Source of the DNA: Cordia subcordata
Taxonomy: Eukaryota; Streptophyta; Magnoliopsida; Boraginales; Cordiaceae
DNA length: 64,000 nt
Direction of reading: 5' to 3'
NCBI GenBank assembly: GCA_028554755.1
Contig: JAPTOF010000003.1
Coordinates: 23,124,501-23,188,500 of the forward strand
Translations under genes and position numbers: made by a program
The notes under the pieces: generated by a model
Databases searched by the model: none
The model's input: the letters and a program-made list of their open reading frames with translations, nothing else
Told to the model about the DNA's origin: nothing
In this document: positions 1 to 14,400 of the stretch, piece after piece
Numbering within the stretch: the stretch's first letter is position 1
Layout: each line of letters starts with the position of its first letter

Positions 1-614
1 GGAACAATATTTTGTCTGCAGTAACCATCAGGCTACTAAGTGGAGAACAATTTGCCAGTTCTGCAATATATAAACACAACCATGTCTGGAAATGCCCAAA
101 GGACAATGATCAATGAAAGATAGCGTATATGTTGCTCGTCATATCTCCAAAAAGAAATTCTGGAACTAGGAGCAATCAATTATCGTTTAATTTTACATCA
201 ATATCTTCTCTCTATAAATTTCAAAAGGGTTCACTTGCTTAGCTCGGTTGTCTGCTCGTGTAATAACTCTATAATGTTCAATTACCTTTGGTCCTTTTCT
301 TCCCATGTATTATTGCTTCCATCAGCATCAAATGAAATGAACATAGATAGACACCTTTCCAGTTTCCACTATATTTTCTTGTATTGATGTCCAGATGTTT
401 CTGAGAATGTTTATTTTGTTCTTTTGCATGAGCCTAAATTATATTTGGTGAGCTAATTACCAAATATAAATTCCTTCCTCGAAGGAGAAGGGGAAAGAGA
501 ATCGGGAAGTCTAAGGGGAAATGTGAATCATGAAGTCTCAGAAAACAAAATGCACACAATGTTTGAATACATGCAATTTGTACAAAGAAAATGAATTCTG
601 AGGAAAGTCACAAC
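1..614 (-). other. PRP39 intron sequence reaching the left edge
   Basis: AT-rich with no recognisable exon, repeat array or TE ends. Read as the intron following exon 10; the remaining PRP39 exons must lie beyond position 1. Confidence 0.5.
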
Positions 615-764
615 CTCCAAAAACAAACATGAGATATCCACTTTATCTTCGGTGTTGAATCCTCCAAATGCATCTGAACCAGGAGAGATTGCCTTAGCTA
701 CCAGGGATTCAATTACACTGATATGTCCAGATCCTCCATGCATCATTGCAAATTTCATCAATTC
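615..764 (-). CDS. PRP39: PRP39 exon 10 (last exon in the window)
   Basis: 150 bases, 50 codons, phase 0: [20 protein letters not shown] through [15 protein letters not shown]. In the family the next residues are usually a Phe-Val/Leu-Asp segment followed by AWNRH. That exon is not in positions 1-614, so the gene continues left. Acceptor CTGCAG, donor GTTGTG. Confidence 0.85.
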
Positions 765-3700
765 CTGCAAAAGAAAATGTTGCCAGTGTCACGCATCGTT
801 CCATGGCTCTGGTCGTAACAAAGAGAGCTAGCTACAAGTCTTTGAGTCTTTGCCTAACCCCTAGATAAAGCCTCAAAGGTTTTCTGAACTTCAACTTTCA
901 AGTCAGTCATGAAGTGTTTCATTTGCACCAGTCAGTCATCAAGTGCGTCATTAGCACATTTTAAGAGACACATTGATTCCACTGTATTCCAATTTCACAA
1001 TAGATTCCGTGAGAGCAGGAACTTTCAGGGCATAAAATTCTGTTCTGAATACTGAATAGTTTCTCTCTTTGGCAATAACTTAGCATTAATTATGAGATAT
1101 AGTACATAGTTATATCTATATTAAGATAGACGGAATTTAGGACAATCAACAAAGATACCTCGAAAAGTAATTTGCAATATGGAACTTGTTGTATTCCATC
1201 TACAATGACATCTCTAGCAGCATGTACACTTCCCGTAATCTACAGTCAATTAAATTCAGAATTAGAGATGCCATTAGATAAATGTATAAGTTGAAACAGC
1301 AGCATGGAGATATAATCAGGATTACAGCGAAAGACAATTATTTATCATGTCACCTTCTTGTAGAAATCTGAATCTTGGATAAAACACCGGAAGAAGATCA
1401 ACCCAAAAAAACAGAATATACTTTTTCCTTTTCTCCTTGTATTTAGATGGACAAAATTCCGTCAGTTTTACAAGACATGGACATCCTACATAAAGCCATA
1501 ACTCTTTGCTAAAAGATGAGTATGAAAGACTTGAAGAAACTAGAATGCTTTAAAACTTTCGAAAAGATTCAATTCCCCAGTGACTTTCACCTTGGCCCGT
1601 ACATATATAAATTGGAAGCATAAAGATCTTAGAAAGCCCATCTCAGATATTAAGACAGGTTAAATTACCATTTAATTCTGGTGCCACCATCATATCTATG
1701 GTTGTTTTGTACAGTATCTAATATTAGATGATTGTAGATAATGTATTTAATGGCAAGCAGCATTCTATAATCTTGCAAGTTTAGAAGCTTACATAACATA
1801 TGCAAGTACTCATTAATTTGAGATATCATCTGCAATGAGAAACTTAAATAGATCTGCCAACAATGCGACAAAAGTTGAATGTAGCTCAATTTCTGTTTTC
1901 CCTTACCACTCCACAAAAAGAAGGAAAAAAAAAAAAAAAAAGAAAGAAAACAATGTCAGAATATGGCCAACACGTGCTGCCCTGCTTACTTCTTCTACCT
2001 AAACTACAAGAAGGTCTCTTCTTTTTCCGCAATATGACCAAGGGGCGCAGCTGCTGCGCCTGCTTACTTTTCCTACCTAAACTAGAAAAAGCTCTCTTCT
2101 TTTTTTTTTTTTTTTTTTTTGCATTTTTTCATGCTACTTTGAAGGTTTCAACGTCCTGTTTTCCCTTTGGCTCAATAGAGGGGAGTCTAGACATTGTTTG
2201 CTTGTATGTATAAACTGTTTTGCATTTGCAACTCAGTTTTTACTCTCTTATTCATTTTTTCTAATAATTGAAGGTCCAGATTATTAACTATGTTGATCAA
2301 GCAATTCTTTACTTAATCAAATGAAACTTCCCACTTATTAATATTAGGTTACGGCATCAGAGGAAGGAACATTTGCAACCCAATCAGAAAATCTGTTCGT
2401 AAGTCCATGTACTTGGATACTTCTGTCATTGCAATATATCGTGTCAGACACTAAACACGCTGACATAAGCATGGGACATTTCCCATCTGGTATACACATA
2501 GCAACATGGTAGATCTAGTAACTCACAATCCAGATATGCCTTAGAATCGTTTAGAAACTATCGTTTAGAAATTGTTGAAAGAAACAAGATATTAGAATTG
2601 AAGAGCTTAGTACATATAGTGTACTTGGCCTTATTTATAACATACAAAGTTTCCTAATACAAAGTTTCCTATTTCTCCAATATGAGAATATTACTATAAT
2701 GGAGAATTACACTCCTCCTCAAGCTGGAGTATAAATATCATAATACTACTAACACTTCCCCTTAAGCTAGAGTATAAATATCATGTGCCTAGCTTGTTAC
2801 AAATGTAATCAACAAGCAAACCCCTCAAGGACTTAGTAAAGAGATCTGCTAACTGATCATTTGAATTGACTTGTGATGTAACAATCTCCTTACAAAGTGA
2901 CAATCTACTTCAATGTGCTTAGTCTTCCCATGAAAGACGGGATTGGTTGCAATATGCATTGCTGCTTGGTTATTGCATATTAACTTCATAGGCTAATAGC
3001 AATCTACCCCAAGTTCCTCCAACAAGAGTTTCACCCAAGTTAGCTCACATACTGCTAATGCCATAGCTCTTTATTTCGATTCTGCACTTGAGCGGGCTAC
3101 AACTGGTTGCTTCTTACTTTTCAAAGAGATGAGATTTCCACCAAAGAACACACAATAGCCAGAGGTGGAACGCTTATCATCCAGGCATCTTGCCCAATCT
3201 GCATCAGAATAGCCAACAACACTCATGCCTACTCTCCTTTTATATAGTAGCCTTCTCCTTCGATCACTCTTAATGTACTATAGGATACAAATGACAACAT
3301 CCCAATAACTTTTTCGTGGCGAATTCAAAAATTGACTGACCACGCTCACTGCAAAAGAAATATCTGGGCGAGTTACAGTAAGATAATTGAGCTTGCCCAT
3401 CAACCTTCTGTATCTTCCTGGATCTTGTACTGGCTCCCCCTCATTTCGTACAAGTTTGACATTTGGGTCCATTGACGACTCACAAGGTTTGCACCTGAGT
3501 ATTCCAATTTCTGTCAACATATCAAGTGCATATTATGCTGAGAAATACAAATACCTTGATCTAAACGGGCAACCTCAAGTCTTTCGTCTAAAAGTGCTAA
3601 TGTAAACATGTCTTTTGGTCACATACACCTGTAAGATCATCGCTTGTTATGATAATATCGTCAACATAAACAATTAGTAATAAGCGTGTCGGATAAAAAA

Positions 3701-6700
3701 CCGAATGATCAACCCCACATCTTGACAATCCAAACTTGATGACAACCTCACTGAATCAACCAAACCATGCTCGAGGTGACTGTTTAAGACCATACAATGA
3801 TTTCTTCAACCAACATACCTTATTAAACTCCCCATGAGCAACAAACCCTGGTGGTTGCTTCAAGTGAACCATTAAGGAAAGCATTCTTAATATCAAGTTG
3901 ATAAAGCGGCCAGCCAAACATAGCTGCAAAAGCAAGAATAATACGAACCGAAGGCATCTTAGCAACAAGGAGAAAAGTTATCATCATAATCAACACTATA
4001 AACCTGTCTATATCCTTTTGCGACCAATCGAGCCTTCAAGCAATCCACAATTCCATTAAGAGAGCACTTCACGATATAAACCCAGCGGCAACCAACAATG
4101 GTCTTTCCAGGAGGTAGATTAACAAAATCCCATATATCATTAGCTTGAAAAGCTGACATCTCTTCCATTATCACAACATGCCAACCCAGATGATCAAGAG
4201 CCTCTGTTAAATTAGACGGGACAAACACAGACGAAAAAGAAGCAACAAACGACCGATACGAGGATGATAGAGAGTGATAAGAAACAAAATTAGATATCGA
4301 GTAGTACAAGAGCGAATACCTTTACGGAGTACAAGAGAAACATCTAATTCAGAGGGTGGAAGAGGCAAAGGATCCAGATAGGGCGAAGCCGGCGGCACTG
4401 AAACATCAGCGGGTGGGCAACTATGTCGATGATAAGTCTTGAGGTTCGAACGATCCAAGTGTGACAGGGCAGGATAAGGATATAGCGGCGCAGGTGAAGG
4501 CGGGACATTCAACGAAGCACAAAAGAGGGGCACAGGAAGGGGAAGATCATCAACGACTAACGCAAAGAAATAGGACCCAGAAGAGAAAAAGAATTGAGAC
4601 TCAAAAAATGTAACATCAACACAGGAAAAGAACTTATTCAACTCAGGAAAGTAGCAACGATAGCCTTTTTAATGACAAGCATATCCAAGGAAAACACACT
4701 TAATGGCACATGGACCCAACTTAGCAACCCCATTTTGTAAAAGGGTATCAGCGCAAGAAGATTGATGTATAATGCCATAATTTTGAAGAAACGAAGAAAA
4801 ATACGTAGAAAAATACTCTTTGGCATTGTCACTTCGCAAAATACGAATAGATGCATTAAACTGATTTTTCGGTTCAGCACAAAAGAGAGAAAACATGGAA
4901 AACAACTCTGAACGATCTTTCATTAAATATAACCAAGTAACACGAGAGAAGTCATCAATAAAACTAACAAAATAACGACATCCAAACTTGGAAACATGGC
5001 GACTAGGCCCCCAAATATCAGAATACACTAATTCAAATGGGGCATTGGCCCGTTTATTGACACGATTAACAAAAGATGTACAACTATGTTTACCTTACTG
5101 ACAAGACTCACAATTGATATTCCTAACATGACCAAACTAAGAACCACGTGCTTAAGATTTGAAAGATTGGGATGACCAAGATGGCTATGAAAGACTTCAA
5201 GGGTGGAAACGACTGTGAAAGCTATAGAAGAATCATTATCAAGGTAGTAACAGCCATCAGACTCATGCCCTGTGCCAATCTGCTCGCGCGTTCTCTGATC
5301 CTAAATAATCATAGAATTAGATTTAAAGGTGATAGAACAATTAAACAAATTAGTTAACTGACTAATTGACAACAAATTACAAGGGAAATCTGGTAATACG
5401 GAATAATTAGAGATAGAGGATGTGGGAGACGAGGAACCAATACTAGACACTATAACAGAAGACACATTTGCAAGTTTGACAAGGGAAATTGACTTAGAGG
5501 GTTGAATATGAGAAAGAAGAGAACGATTACTGCTCATATGGTCTGATGCACCTAAGTCTAAAATCCACTTACCAATACTGAACGAGGAATGGGAAAGATA
5601 AGCAGATGTAGAAGGGTCAACATGTACAAAAGAAGCAGTTGAAGGTTGGGCAACTTGTTGTAATGCTTGACACTGAAGATAGTGTGCTTGTACTCTGCTT
5701 CGGACAAGGTAAAGGTAGGAGAATGAGAGTTGGCCTGCTGAGGTGGCGTAGCAGCCGGAGAAGATTCTTCATTGTCTATATGGGTAGCATTAGCACTGCT
5801 AAGGAGTCGGCCATGCAGATCCCAACATTTGTCCCTCGTATGACCTAGCTTATTACAGTAAGTATACTATGGCCAAGAAGCATTACCAGATCGCCCTCCT
5901 CTACGATTAATACCTCGACCAAAACCACGACCAACCACGACCACGACCACCACGGGAAGCATTATCTTGTCGTCTCCCAGGCTAAGGCTGCACAACAAAA
6001 GCAAATTGTTCTGATGAATTCTGGAAAGGGTTCCTAATAGAAACGCGATCAAGGCGCGAAACCCGAAAGAATCTGAGATCGAACGAACTCGTACTCAGGA
6101 GGAAGGCCACGAAGCACAAGCACAACAAAGTATTGTTCACGTTGTTTTCATGCAACATCAGTATCAGTAGGGAAGTTATCATTATACTCAAACATAGCAC
6201 ATTAAAATCGACCAAAATAAACTTGAAGACGACAATCATCCAATTGAACGGAGAAGAGATCATTAACGACATCATAGATGGGACTAACATTGTCGGTGTA
6301 CATCTTTTTCGCCAAAGTCCATATAGCCTTACAAGAAAGATACTCATCAAATATATCATGCAATTCAGGTCCAATGGATTGCAATAGTAAACTAGTAAGT
6401 TGGGCATCAACGCACTCCCAAATCCGTTTATTGGTAGCGGACAAAGTAACTGGAACATTATTAGTTAAATGATCTTCCAAGTCTTGCCTTCGAAACCATA
6501 ACGAAACGGAAGAACACCAACGGAAGTAATTTTGACCAGTGAGTTTGGTCGTAGTAATAGCGTGGATGCCATTAAATGTGAGCACGACAACAAAGGTAAC
6601 AAACTCAGTAACGATAGTAGAAGCACTAGTAGTGTCTTTGGAGGGATCCATACTAGTCATCAACACTCAATCAATGCAAAAGAGCAAGGCAAGAAGACCA

Positions 6701-8454
6701 ATTAATAAAGCATGGAAAGAAGGAACAACTACACTAACAACTTGTCATGACAATTTCCCTGTTGGGATGCTACTCCACTATCACAGTCTCTCTCTTTTTT
6801 TTTTTTTTTTTTTTGGGGGTAAGAGAGGCAGACAACAAAAACCCTGGACAAATTAAACAAAAAATTCAAGAAAAATATCGCCGTGAACAATAACCTCGCG
6901 TGAACAGTAACCTTTTTTTTTAATATTCTTGTGGATTTTGTGGGTGTTAGGGCGGGGAGCTGTTTAGGGTTTGGTGATGAAAAGAGTTTTGGTTGGAAGA
7001 AACCTAATGTCTTGACCTAGCTCTAGATACCATGTCGAAGGAAACAAGACATTAGAATTGAAGAGAATAGCTTAGTACAGTACTTGGCTTTACTTAAAAC
7101 ATACAAAGTTTCCTAATACAAAGTTTCCTATTTCTCCGATGTGAGAATATTACAATAACGGAAAATTACCATAGCAGACAATTACCATAATACTACCAAT
7201 ACTATTAACAAAAATATTTTTATTTCAAATGGGTGGGGTACAATTTTTAGATGCTCTTGAATGCACAACATTGCAATTTCCCATTAAGAATACAACAAGC
7301 TTGATACATCCAAGAATCTTGTTTATTAGACATTTGATGAATCTGATACTAGAAGCTAAGTCACTTTAATTGATTGAAGCAACATATCAATTACCAAATC
7401 AAATAAATCAGCAGGGAAAGGAAATTTAAGGACATGGTATCAGAACATTTACAGCAAACTAAATTCATGAGCTGTCAAGTGGTTCACTTGGAGGCAGCAG
7501 TAATTATGATCACTTTGGCAGATTGCACTCAAATGTTATTTTTGATCCAATCTTTGACATTTAATACAAAAAAGCTTCTCGTTATGGAAGCATGCTTAAC
7601 CTATCATGAGCTCCTTCCAAATGGCTGCTTCGCAGGTAGTGTTGCTAGAGTGTGCTTTCCAATTTTCACACGTGTCATTAATTAACTAATCTGATGGCTA
7701 TGATGCTCAAAAAGAAAGAAAGTACTAAGAATAATGACCATTCTGATCCTTGACCAAATTATGCTTACATAATCACATATTAATGTTTCATTTCCTGCTT
7801 TGCATCAGAAAAAAGGTCAAAAAAATTAACTTCTTTAAGAATGAGATTCATTTAGTCTTAAACTGATCAAGAGACTATAATACAATACATAAATTAGCAC
7901 TTGGCTTGCTAAAAATCTATACTTACAGTACTTGGCTAGAGAAGTCTCCGATTACTCCCAATGTACAGTTTCTATATCGTTTGCTTTTTTAATCTTTAAC
8001 GCTCACGTTCTTATATAGAATGAACATTTCTATAACAAACTACCACTTAGCCGCCAATGGAAACAAGAAGCTAAACCATACAGCAATTCACCTTCTGAAC
8101 TTTCTAGGACAGGAAGTGTAAATGCGGAACGTTTTCAATTGACCAAAATAATAATCATCAGTATGTGATATTCTCCATCACAACTCAATTTTGGAGTTCA
8201 GTGTACCGCAACACTTGATTGCACAAACCGCTGGATGATGAATTCTATGCAGCTGGTTTGGTTCACCATTCAAATCCATCATGTGCGTCAATATTTTTTT
8301 TTAAATCTCTCACTTGCTCTGTGAATCATCATCATTATCAACATCTTCCAACTAGCATCTGCGGCTTGATCTTTTCCAAAAGCTTAAGACTATATTCTAC
8401 TTAAAATTTCCCTACAAGCGAACAATGCACCAATAGATACGCACCACTACTTCC

Positions 8455-8494
<40 letters not shown>

Positions 8495-11400
8495 ATCTAT
8501 CTATCTATCTTCCCTTCCTGCTCTTACCCCATTCCACAACTCTAATAAATGCCATCATTTGTATATTAACCTCAAGACATCAGCAAGATGACAACATTGT
8601 GTCAATGTGATTTTGCTCGGTCTTCCTTAAATTCAGAAAATTGTGTCCTCTCCCTGCCATTTTGTTCCAACTTTCAACAATTGGCTCTAGCTAATCTACC
8701 ACTTCGTGGGTTCTTTAGATTCAGATCATTGTCATCTCCCAAGCTACTTGATATTAGCCTGATAGAGGATGTTTTAGAAGATGTCCCAATTGGTAAAATT
8801 ACAACTTTGAAGCTACTTAGTATTAGCCTGAGAAGCTCTTCACGCATGGCCACTTACATCGGGCTTCGACACTATAATATGTCGATCATTTGAAGAAGCA
8901 TCTCTTGATGGATAACAAAACAATCATCTAAAAGCTAACACTTAATCTAACATTCTCATCAACTTGAGAAAAGGTAGGTCGAGGAGCAACATGGAAGTAA
9001 AGATTGGAGATGTACGATCAACAAAGGAGGACTTTGAATACCTTTGGCTATTGATGAACAAGATAGAGCAATTGATGCTAATGTCAGCTAAAGAATCAAG
9101 GGCAGATGGATGAAGCGTAGAAGCATATTAGGAGTATGTAGTCTCTTTTGTGAGATATGAAAATACCCCTTAAAATTAAAAGGTAAGGATCAAAGATAAC
9201 CGTAAGACCAGTTCTGTTGAAAGGATCTATGTTGGCCGGTGAATTCACAATATGTCCAGAAGACTTTAGTGAATGAGACAACAAAAATGAATGATGATAT
9301 CGAGTGAGACAATACTAGGAACGATATGATAAGTAATGATATGATTTGAAGAAATTGGTGGCAGCTCCAATTGAGGACAAAATGAGGTATGGCCATTGAA
9401 AAAGTTTGGACATGGTATGAAGAGACTTGTGGAAGTACCTGTAGAAAGAATGCTAAGGCATGGAGATTGCTGACATAAGACAGATTGAGAGAAACTTAAG
9501 CCAAATTGGATGTACACACTCGAACAAGATCTCAAACGTTTGGAGCAAAGACAATGAGATGGCTCTAAATATAATGAGACCCATCAAGATTACATACTCG
9601 TCAACCTTACAATTCTCTTTTCTCTGAGTTGATGGTGTTGGCACATGGATGTGTGCTGTCCTTTTAGATTGGTGTAATTGGAGATTTCCCTTGGTTGATG
9701 ATCATTCAAATATAAAAACACAAATATTGAAGACGTATGTATTCCTAGAGAGAACAGAGTATGGTTTTGGGGACTAAAAACATTACTCAAGTAGTATTCA
9801 TGGGCAATGACAACCAATAGAGATGAGTTTCAGTAGCCATCAACCTTGGTGCTCGCAGTGTGCGGTAAGCAGAACTATTATCAGGTTTAATAGGAAAGAA
9901 ATGAAGTGATCTACTCCATATTCTCTATTTCTTGAGACTAAGGACAACAAAGTCATGACTCAGGGATCCTCAGCTCTGTAACATCTACTTTTCTGGCAGA
10001 AGAGTTGGCCATAATTTTGGACAAATGAGAGGATGTCAATGAAATTGTCATCAATGTCAAGTAGTGTCAGTGAGGTTCACTCTAATCAACAAAGAAAGCA
10101 AATGAGAAGAGCAACAACAATGTTAGCTGTCAATATATGGCACAACAGATTGGTTGTTTCAAATAATGTTATCAATCTGATGACTTGGTGATTGTTGGTT
10201 ATTGCTCAATAACATAGTGACAGTTTAAACTGTACAGACTAGCCAAAGGATGGGGCAAAGAAAAAGATACACGCTAAATTCTTTTATCTTTGAAGTAGTA
10301 TGAGTTATTTAACTAACCATATTCTGACTGTTGTATGCTCTGCCTTAAACATGCAGATACCAAAATGGTTTACATTGCTAGAAGTCTAGAGAACTAAATA
10401 TTTATAACCTGTCGTTTAATAACATACAACTTCTGATTTTTCTCCCTCACTTTTCTTTGCCCTCCTCTTCATTTACTAACCATGAAAAGAATTACCATCT
10501 TAAAATAATAAAGGCAGTAAAAAGATTGGTATTCTAAACCAAGAACTTCTTGGTGCTCGAAAGTTGGGTACACCTGAATTTCATACCGTATATTTAAGAC
10601 GAGAAAAATGGATGTAAAGCCTTGGCAGAATATGCACTTTCTGTTGGTCCACTGCAGTCTTGAGTGCTTTCTCATATATCTCTGTAACTGCGTCCAAATT
10701 TCCCTGACAATTTCAAATAAGTAAATTGTTCATTAAAATATTTACCCAGTTCAAGAAAATAGGCCAGCTTTATTACTCACCAGACGTTTCTCCATGTTAG
10801 CTTGCCTCACTACATTTTCAGTGAAGTAGGCATCAGAGCCCAGATTACAGCAAGCATACGCATTACGTGCCCCATTAGTGTCACCTATTTGCTCCCTGAA
10901 TCTAGCACTGAAAAGATGGATTTCTGGCACATTCTGCAATGAGCATGCAGGGCATATACAGCATCTTAAGCCATGTCTAAAGCAAGATAGTCAATAAAAC
11001 ATAGAAAAAGAAAAAGGTAATGCCAACTTTGACTGCAAATCAAATCCATGTAAAAGGATCAGATACAAATTTGATTGCGAGTACGACAAAACAATGAACA
11101 GAACATAACTAGTGACAATATTCAGCTATAACCATGCAGAAGTAAACACTATATTCAATTTTTTCAAGTTATATGTACCTTAAGAAATATTTTTGTAGCT
11201 CGGTCGAGTGCAAAAATTGCTAGTGGGCGTCCTCTTTTAGTTTCCATGAATTCCACGTAACGAATCCAAAATTCTGGGTAATTGGCACAGGATATCAAGC
11301 ATCTCTCATAAAGTTTGAGGGCCTGAGAGTAAATAAATTTCAAGCTTTCTTTAAAGTTTCAAGGTCTCCATGAAATTAGTAATTTTGAAATACACATCAT

Positions 11401-14400
11401 AAAGTGAGCATACCCAATCAAAGTCCTCTTGCTTCTCAATGAAGTCTAGATATTGATGCCAATTTTTAAGTTCATCATCATCAAGAGGTCTTGCTTGGAA
11501 GTAGCGCCTCAGAATTTTTGCTTCAAAGGTTTTTATTTTTTCATCCAACTCAAGTGCCCTCTGATAGAATCGATCTCCAATAGTTTTATACTTATGTAGT
11601 GCTCTGGACCTACGAGTTCCATCTGAAAGATCTCCAAGATCCTTAATGACTTCAGAAATTTCCTCTTTAGACATTTTAATGGCAACATTAGCTATATCTT
11701 GTGGATCTACTTCAGTGCTGCAAGTATTTTGACACCTTATCTCCTCTTCCAAAACAAAAACAAACTTCTGTAAACTGAAGCAATTAGCAACAAGAGGCAG
11801 TGAGGATATTAGAGGGAGAGAAACAAAAATTGAAGACCCAAAATGGAACTCAATATCATGTTATAAAATGCCATACAATTGAAAAGAATGCAGTGATATA
11901 CTAGGATAGTTAAACAAATCATTGACACAAATATAAAGGCAGCATTTGCTGTTATCTAGAGGAATAATCTCTAAATGGCAAAAGAAGATATCTACCAACC
12001 ATTAAGCAGCAAAATAAAATCCTAAGCATGATCATCAGTTTAATCTTCAGAAGTTGAAATATTCTGATTTGCCAATGCTTGAATATCAAGAATAATTATG
12101 TTTAAACAGCTGATATTGCTAACATGGGGTTAACAAGAAATTTAATTAGCTGAGCCGAAAAGACTGGCTTAAATGTCACTTCTTTTTCTTTTTTCCTTAA
12201 CGGCACATAAATGCTTTAAATGGTGTTCAGGATGAAGCAGCAGCAGCAAAAATGGTGTTCAGGATGAAGTAGCAGCAGCAAAGTGACATCATTAGTTCTC
12301 CGATAAGATACAGCATCCACTGAGGTGTATCATTCAAAGGGCTCCAGAAAGAAGCCAAAAGAAATTGCCCATATATGGAAGAAAACATGATTTGCAAGCT
12401 GATAGTTATGTAAATTAACACGCATATGCTTGACTATGCAACTTCAACTGGTTCCTTGGAGAAGCCAAATATAATTGTATATGTTATACATATAGAAGAG
12501 AACACGAGCTACTACCAGGCATATAAATTACAGGGGCGGGCTTGAGAGACAATTCCTGAAATTCTAAAAATGCTTTAGACATATATTCACCATCCTACCC
12601 TTAGCATCTAATTTCGTGAAAATTTCATAATCCAGTACATTTAAGACTTCTAGCTCCAGCATTGCAGAATAGCTGTGGAAATGCTGCTTCATCTATTCAT
12701 GTAACTTTTCATTCTAATAGAATACCTGAAAGTTCTTTCCTGTTTCACTTTCCATGTAACTTTTCATTCTAATAGAATACCTGAAAGTTATTTCCGGTTT
12801 CACACTGCTTTTCTTCACCCCGATTCTTAGCATGCTCAGATCCTAATCATATTCCAACAAACAGAGGCTTTCAACTAATTCCTCAGAAAAGTAGTGATAA
12901 TATGGATAACAGGCAAGTCATCAACCTGAAGGTCAATATGACAAACTAGAATGGCTAGACGATGACATTAATTCCTCAGTAAAGGATGATAATATGGATA
13001 ACGGGCAACAGTTATCAACAAGAAGGTCATGTCACAAACTAAAAAGACTAGAGAATGACAATTAGGGAGCAAGACTTACTTGTCATAGTAGAAATGCAAC
13101 TTCTTTGTAGGAAACCTCAGAATTTGGATATAAACTTGAGGAAGTATGGCCCATTGCTGTTGAGAGAATTCAAATTGCATATACTTATCCCATAATGCAT
13201 GACAGAAGTAATCCTTCCCAACAAATGAGATGCCTCTTTCATATATTCTGCAAGAAAATTTAATAAAATTAAGTATTGATTTTGGAAATGTGATCCTAAT
13301 ACCAAACCCAGCTTTATCCAACTAAGTGGGGAATCAAGGAAATGCAAACCTAATAAACATGAAAATCTCAAACACGTGTGGGACAAGAACATAGCAAGCA
13401 AAGACTTTTTATTCCAAGATCTAAACATCATTTGCTAATTGTGAAATTGAAGAAATTGACTTGCTATAGTGAACTCTTGATCACCCCAGTAACATCATAA
13501 CTACAACTTCTTCCTGTCTAATATCGCCAATGCTACAAAGAAATGTGTTTTAATGAAAGATTTTACAATCATACAGCTTCTGAACAGCAGAACCTATTAC
13601 ACAATATGGTTCCAACTGTTTTGACGAGGTTATTTTCTAATTCAAGGTGTAGTCAGAGTACAACATTCTATCCATAAAGGTTATAGCAACTGAATCCCAC
13701 AATTTAACTAAAGTAAACCAGGTATGAAAGAAAGAAAATGTAAGTTATGTCCAAAGGCATCAACAAATACTACAGAACTCTACAAGAACAAACCAAAAGA
13801 AAAAGCTAAATTGATACAAAACGACAAGTTTGAGGGGTTCCTCCTCTGTCTTCTTATATAAGGAAATTAACTTAAGAGAACAAAGGGGAAAGATAGGACA
13901 AAGCCAAATCCTCCCTCAGATTGGCGAGAAAAGACTCATTAAGATGTAAGGAATTGCTGGTCTTGCATTCTGAATTTATTAACAAATTAAATAATTATTT
14001 ATTCCTCCTCGATTAAAACAAACTTCCAATTAATGTCGCCGGCAATCTGACCAAATGCTAGTATGCTACCAAAAACAGACAATCAACAATGCTACCAAAA
14101 ACAGACAATCAACAACTGCTTTTCAGTTCAAACTACTTGCAACATTTCCAAGTCTAATTGGTTCAAAGGGCAGTAAGATGAGCATCATTGGAAAGATGTT
14201 CAAATGAAAGAAAATGGACAAAAGACAAATACAAATGAATCACGGACCATAAGTCTTGTAGAGAAGTTTATCAGTAAACACTTGCCAACTTTTAAGAGTT
14301 ACCTACGGATATCAGATGGTTCCTTAAAGAAGGTCTCGCTGAAGGAGCAATAGTCAAGCCATAAACCAACTGAGAACGTTGCTGACTCAACTGCTCGTTC

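Larger units (their letters stand above)
2573..7210 (-). mobile_element. Ty1/copia LTR retrotransposon 1 (decayed, internally deleted)
   Basis: 4638-bp element in the PRP39 intron, in the same orientation as the gene. It is bounded by TG...CA LTRs (2573-2754 and 7033-7210). The primer site TGGTATCTAGAGC on the minus strand (7032-7020) abuts the right LTR, and a purine-rich AAGGGGAAG abuts the left LTR, so transcription would run right to left. Coding order from right to left: gag (about 6666-5860), protease (about 5580-5300), integrase (5028-4669), reverse transcriptase (4309 to about 3756), RNase H (3520 to about 2820). Frames are broken by stops and frameshifts. Flanks GAAAT and AAAAT may be a decayed 5-bp target duplication. 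It cannot be autonomous. Confidence 0.9.
1240..10586 (-). other. PRP39 9.3-kb intron
   Basis: Separates exons 8 and 9, which join in phase. It holds copia element 1 (2573-7210), a long T run at about 2100-2121, and a TA/TATC microsatellite at 8458-8510. The 7211-10586 part is anonymous AT-rich DNA. Removing the element would leave an intron of about 4.7 kb. Confidence 0.75.

Noticed and set aside
8900..9900. Possible degraded transposon or LINE coding in the PRP39 long intron
   Set aside because: Translations in all frames gave no reverse transcriptase or transposase motif that I could recognise.
11414..11767. PRP39 exon 5 starting at 11767 (acceptor TTACAG)
   Set aside because: The two bases carried from exon 4 would then shift the frame into a stop; the acceptor seven bases upstream restores the phase.
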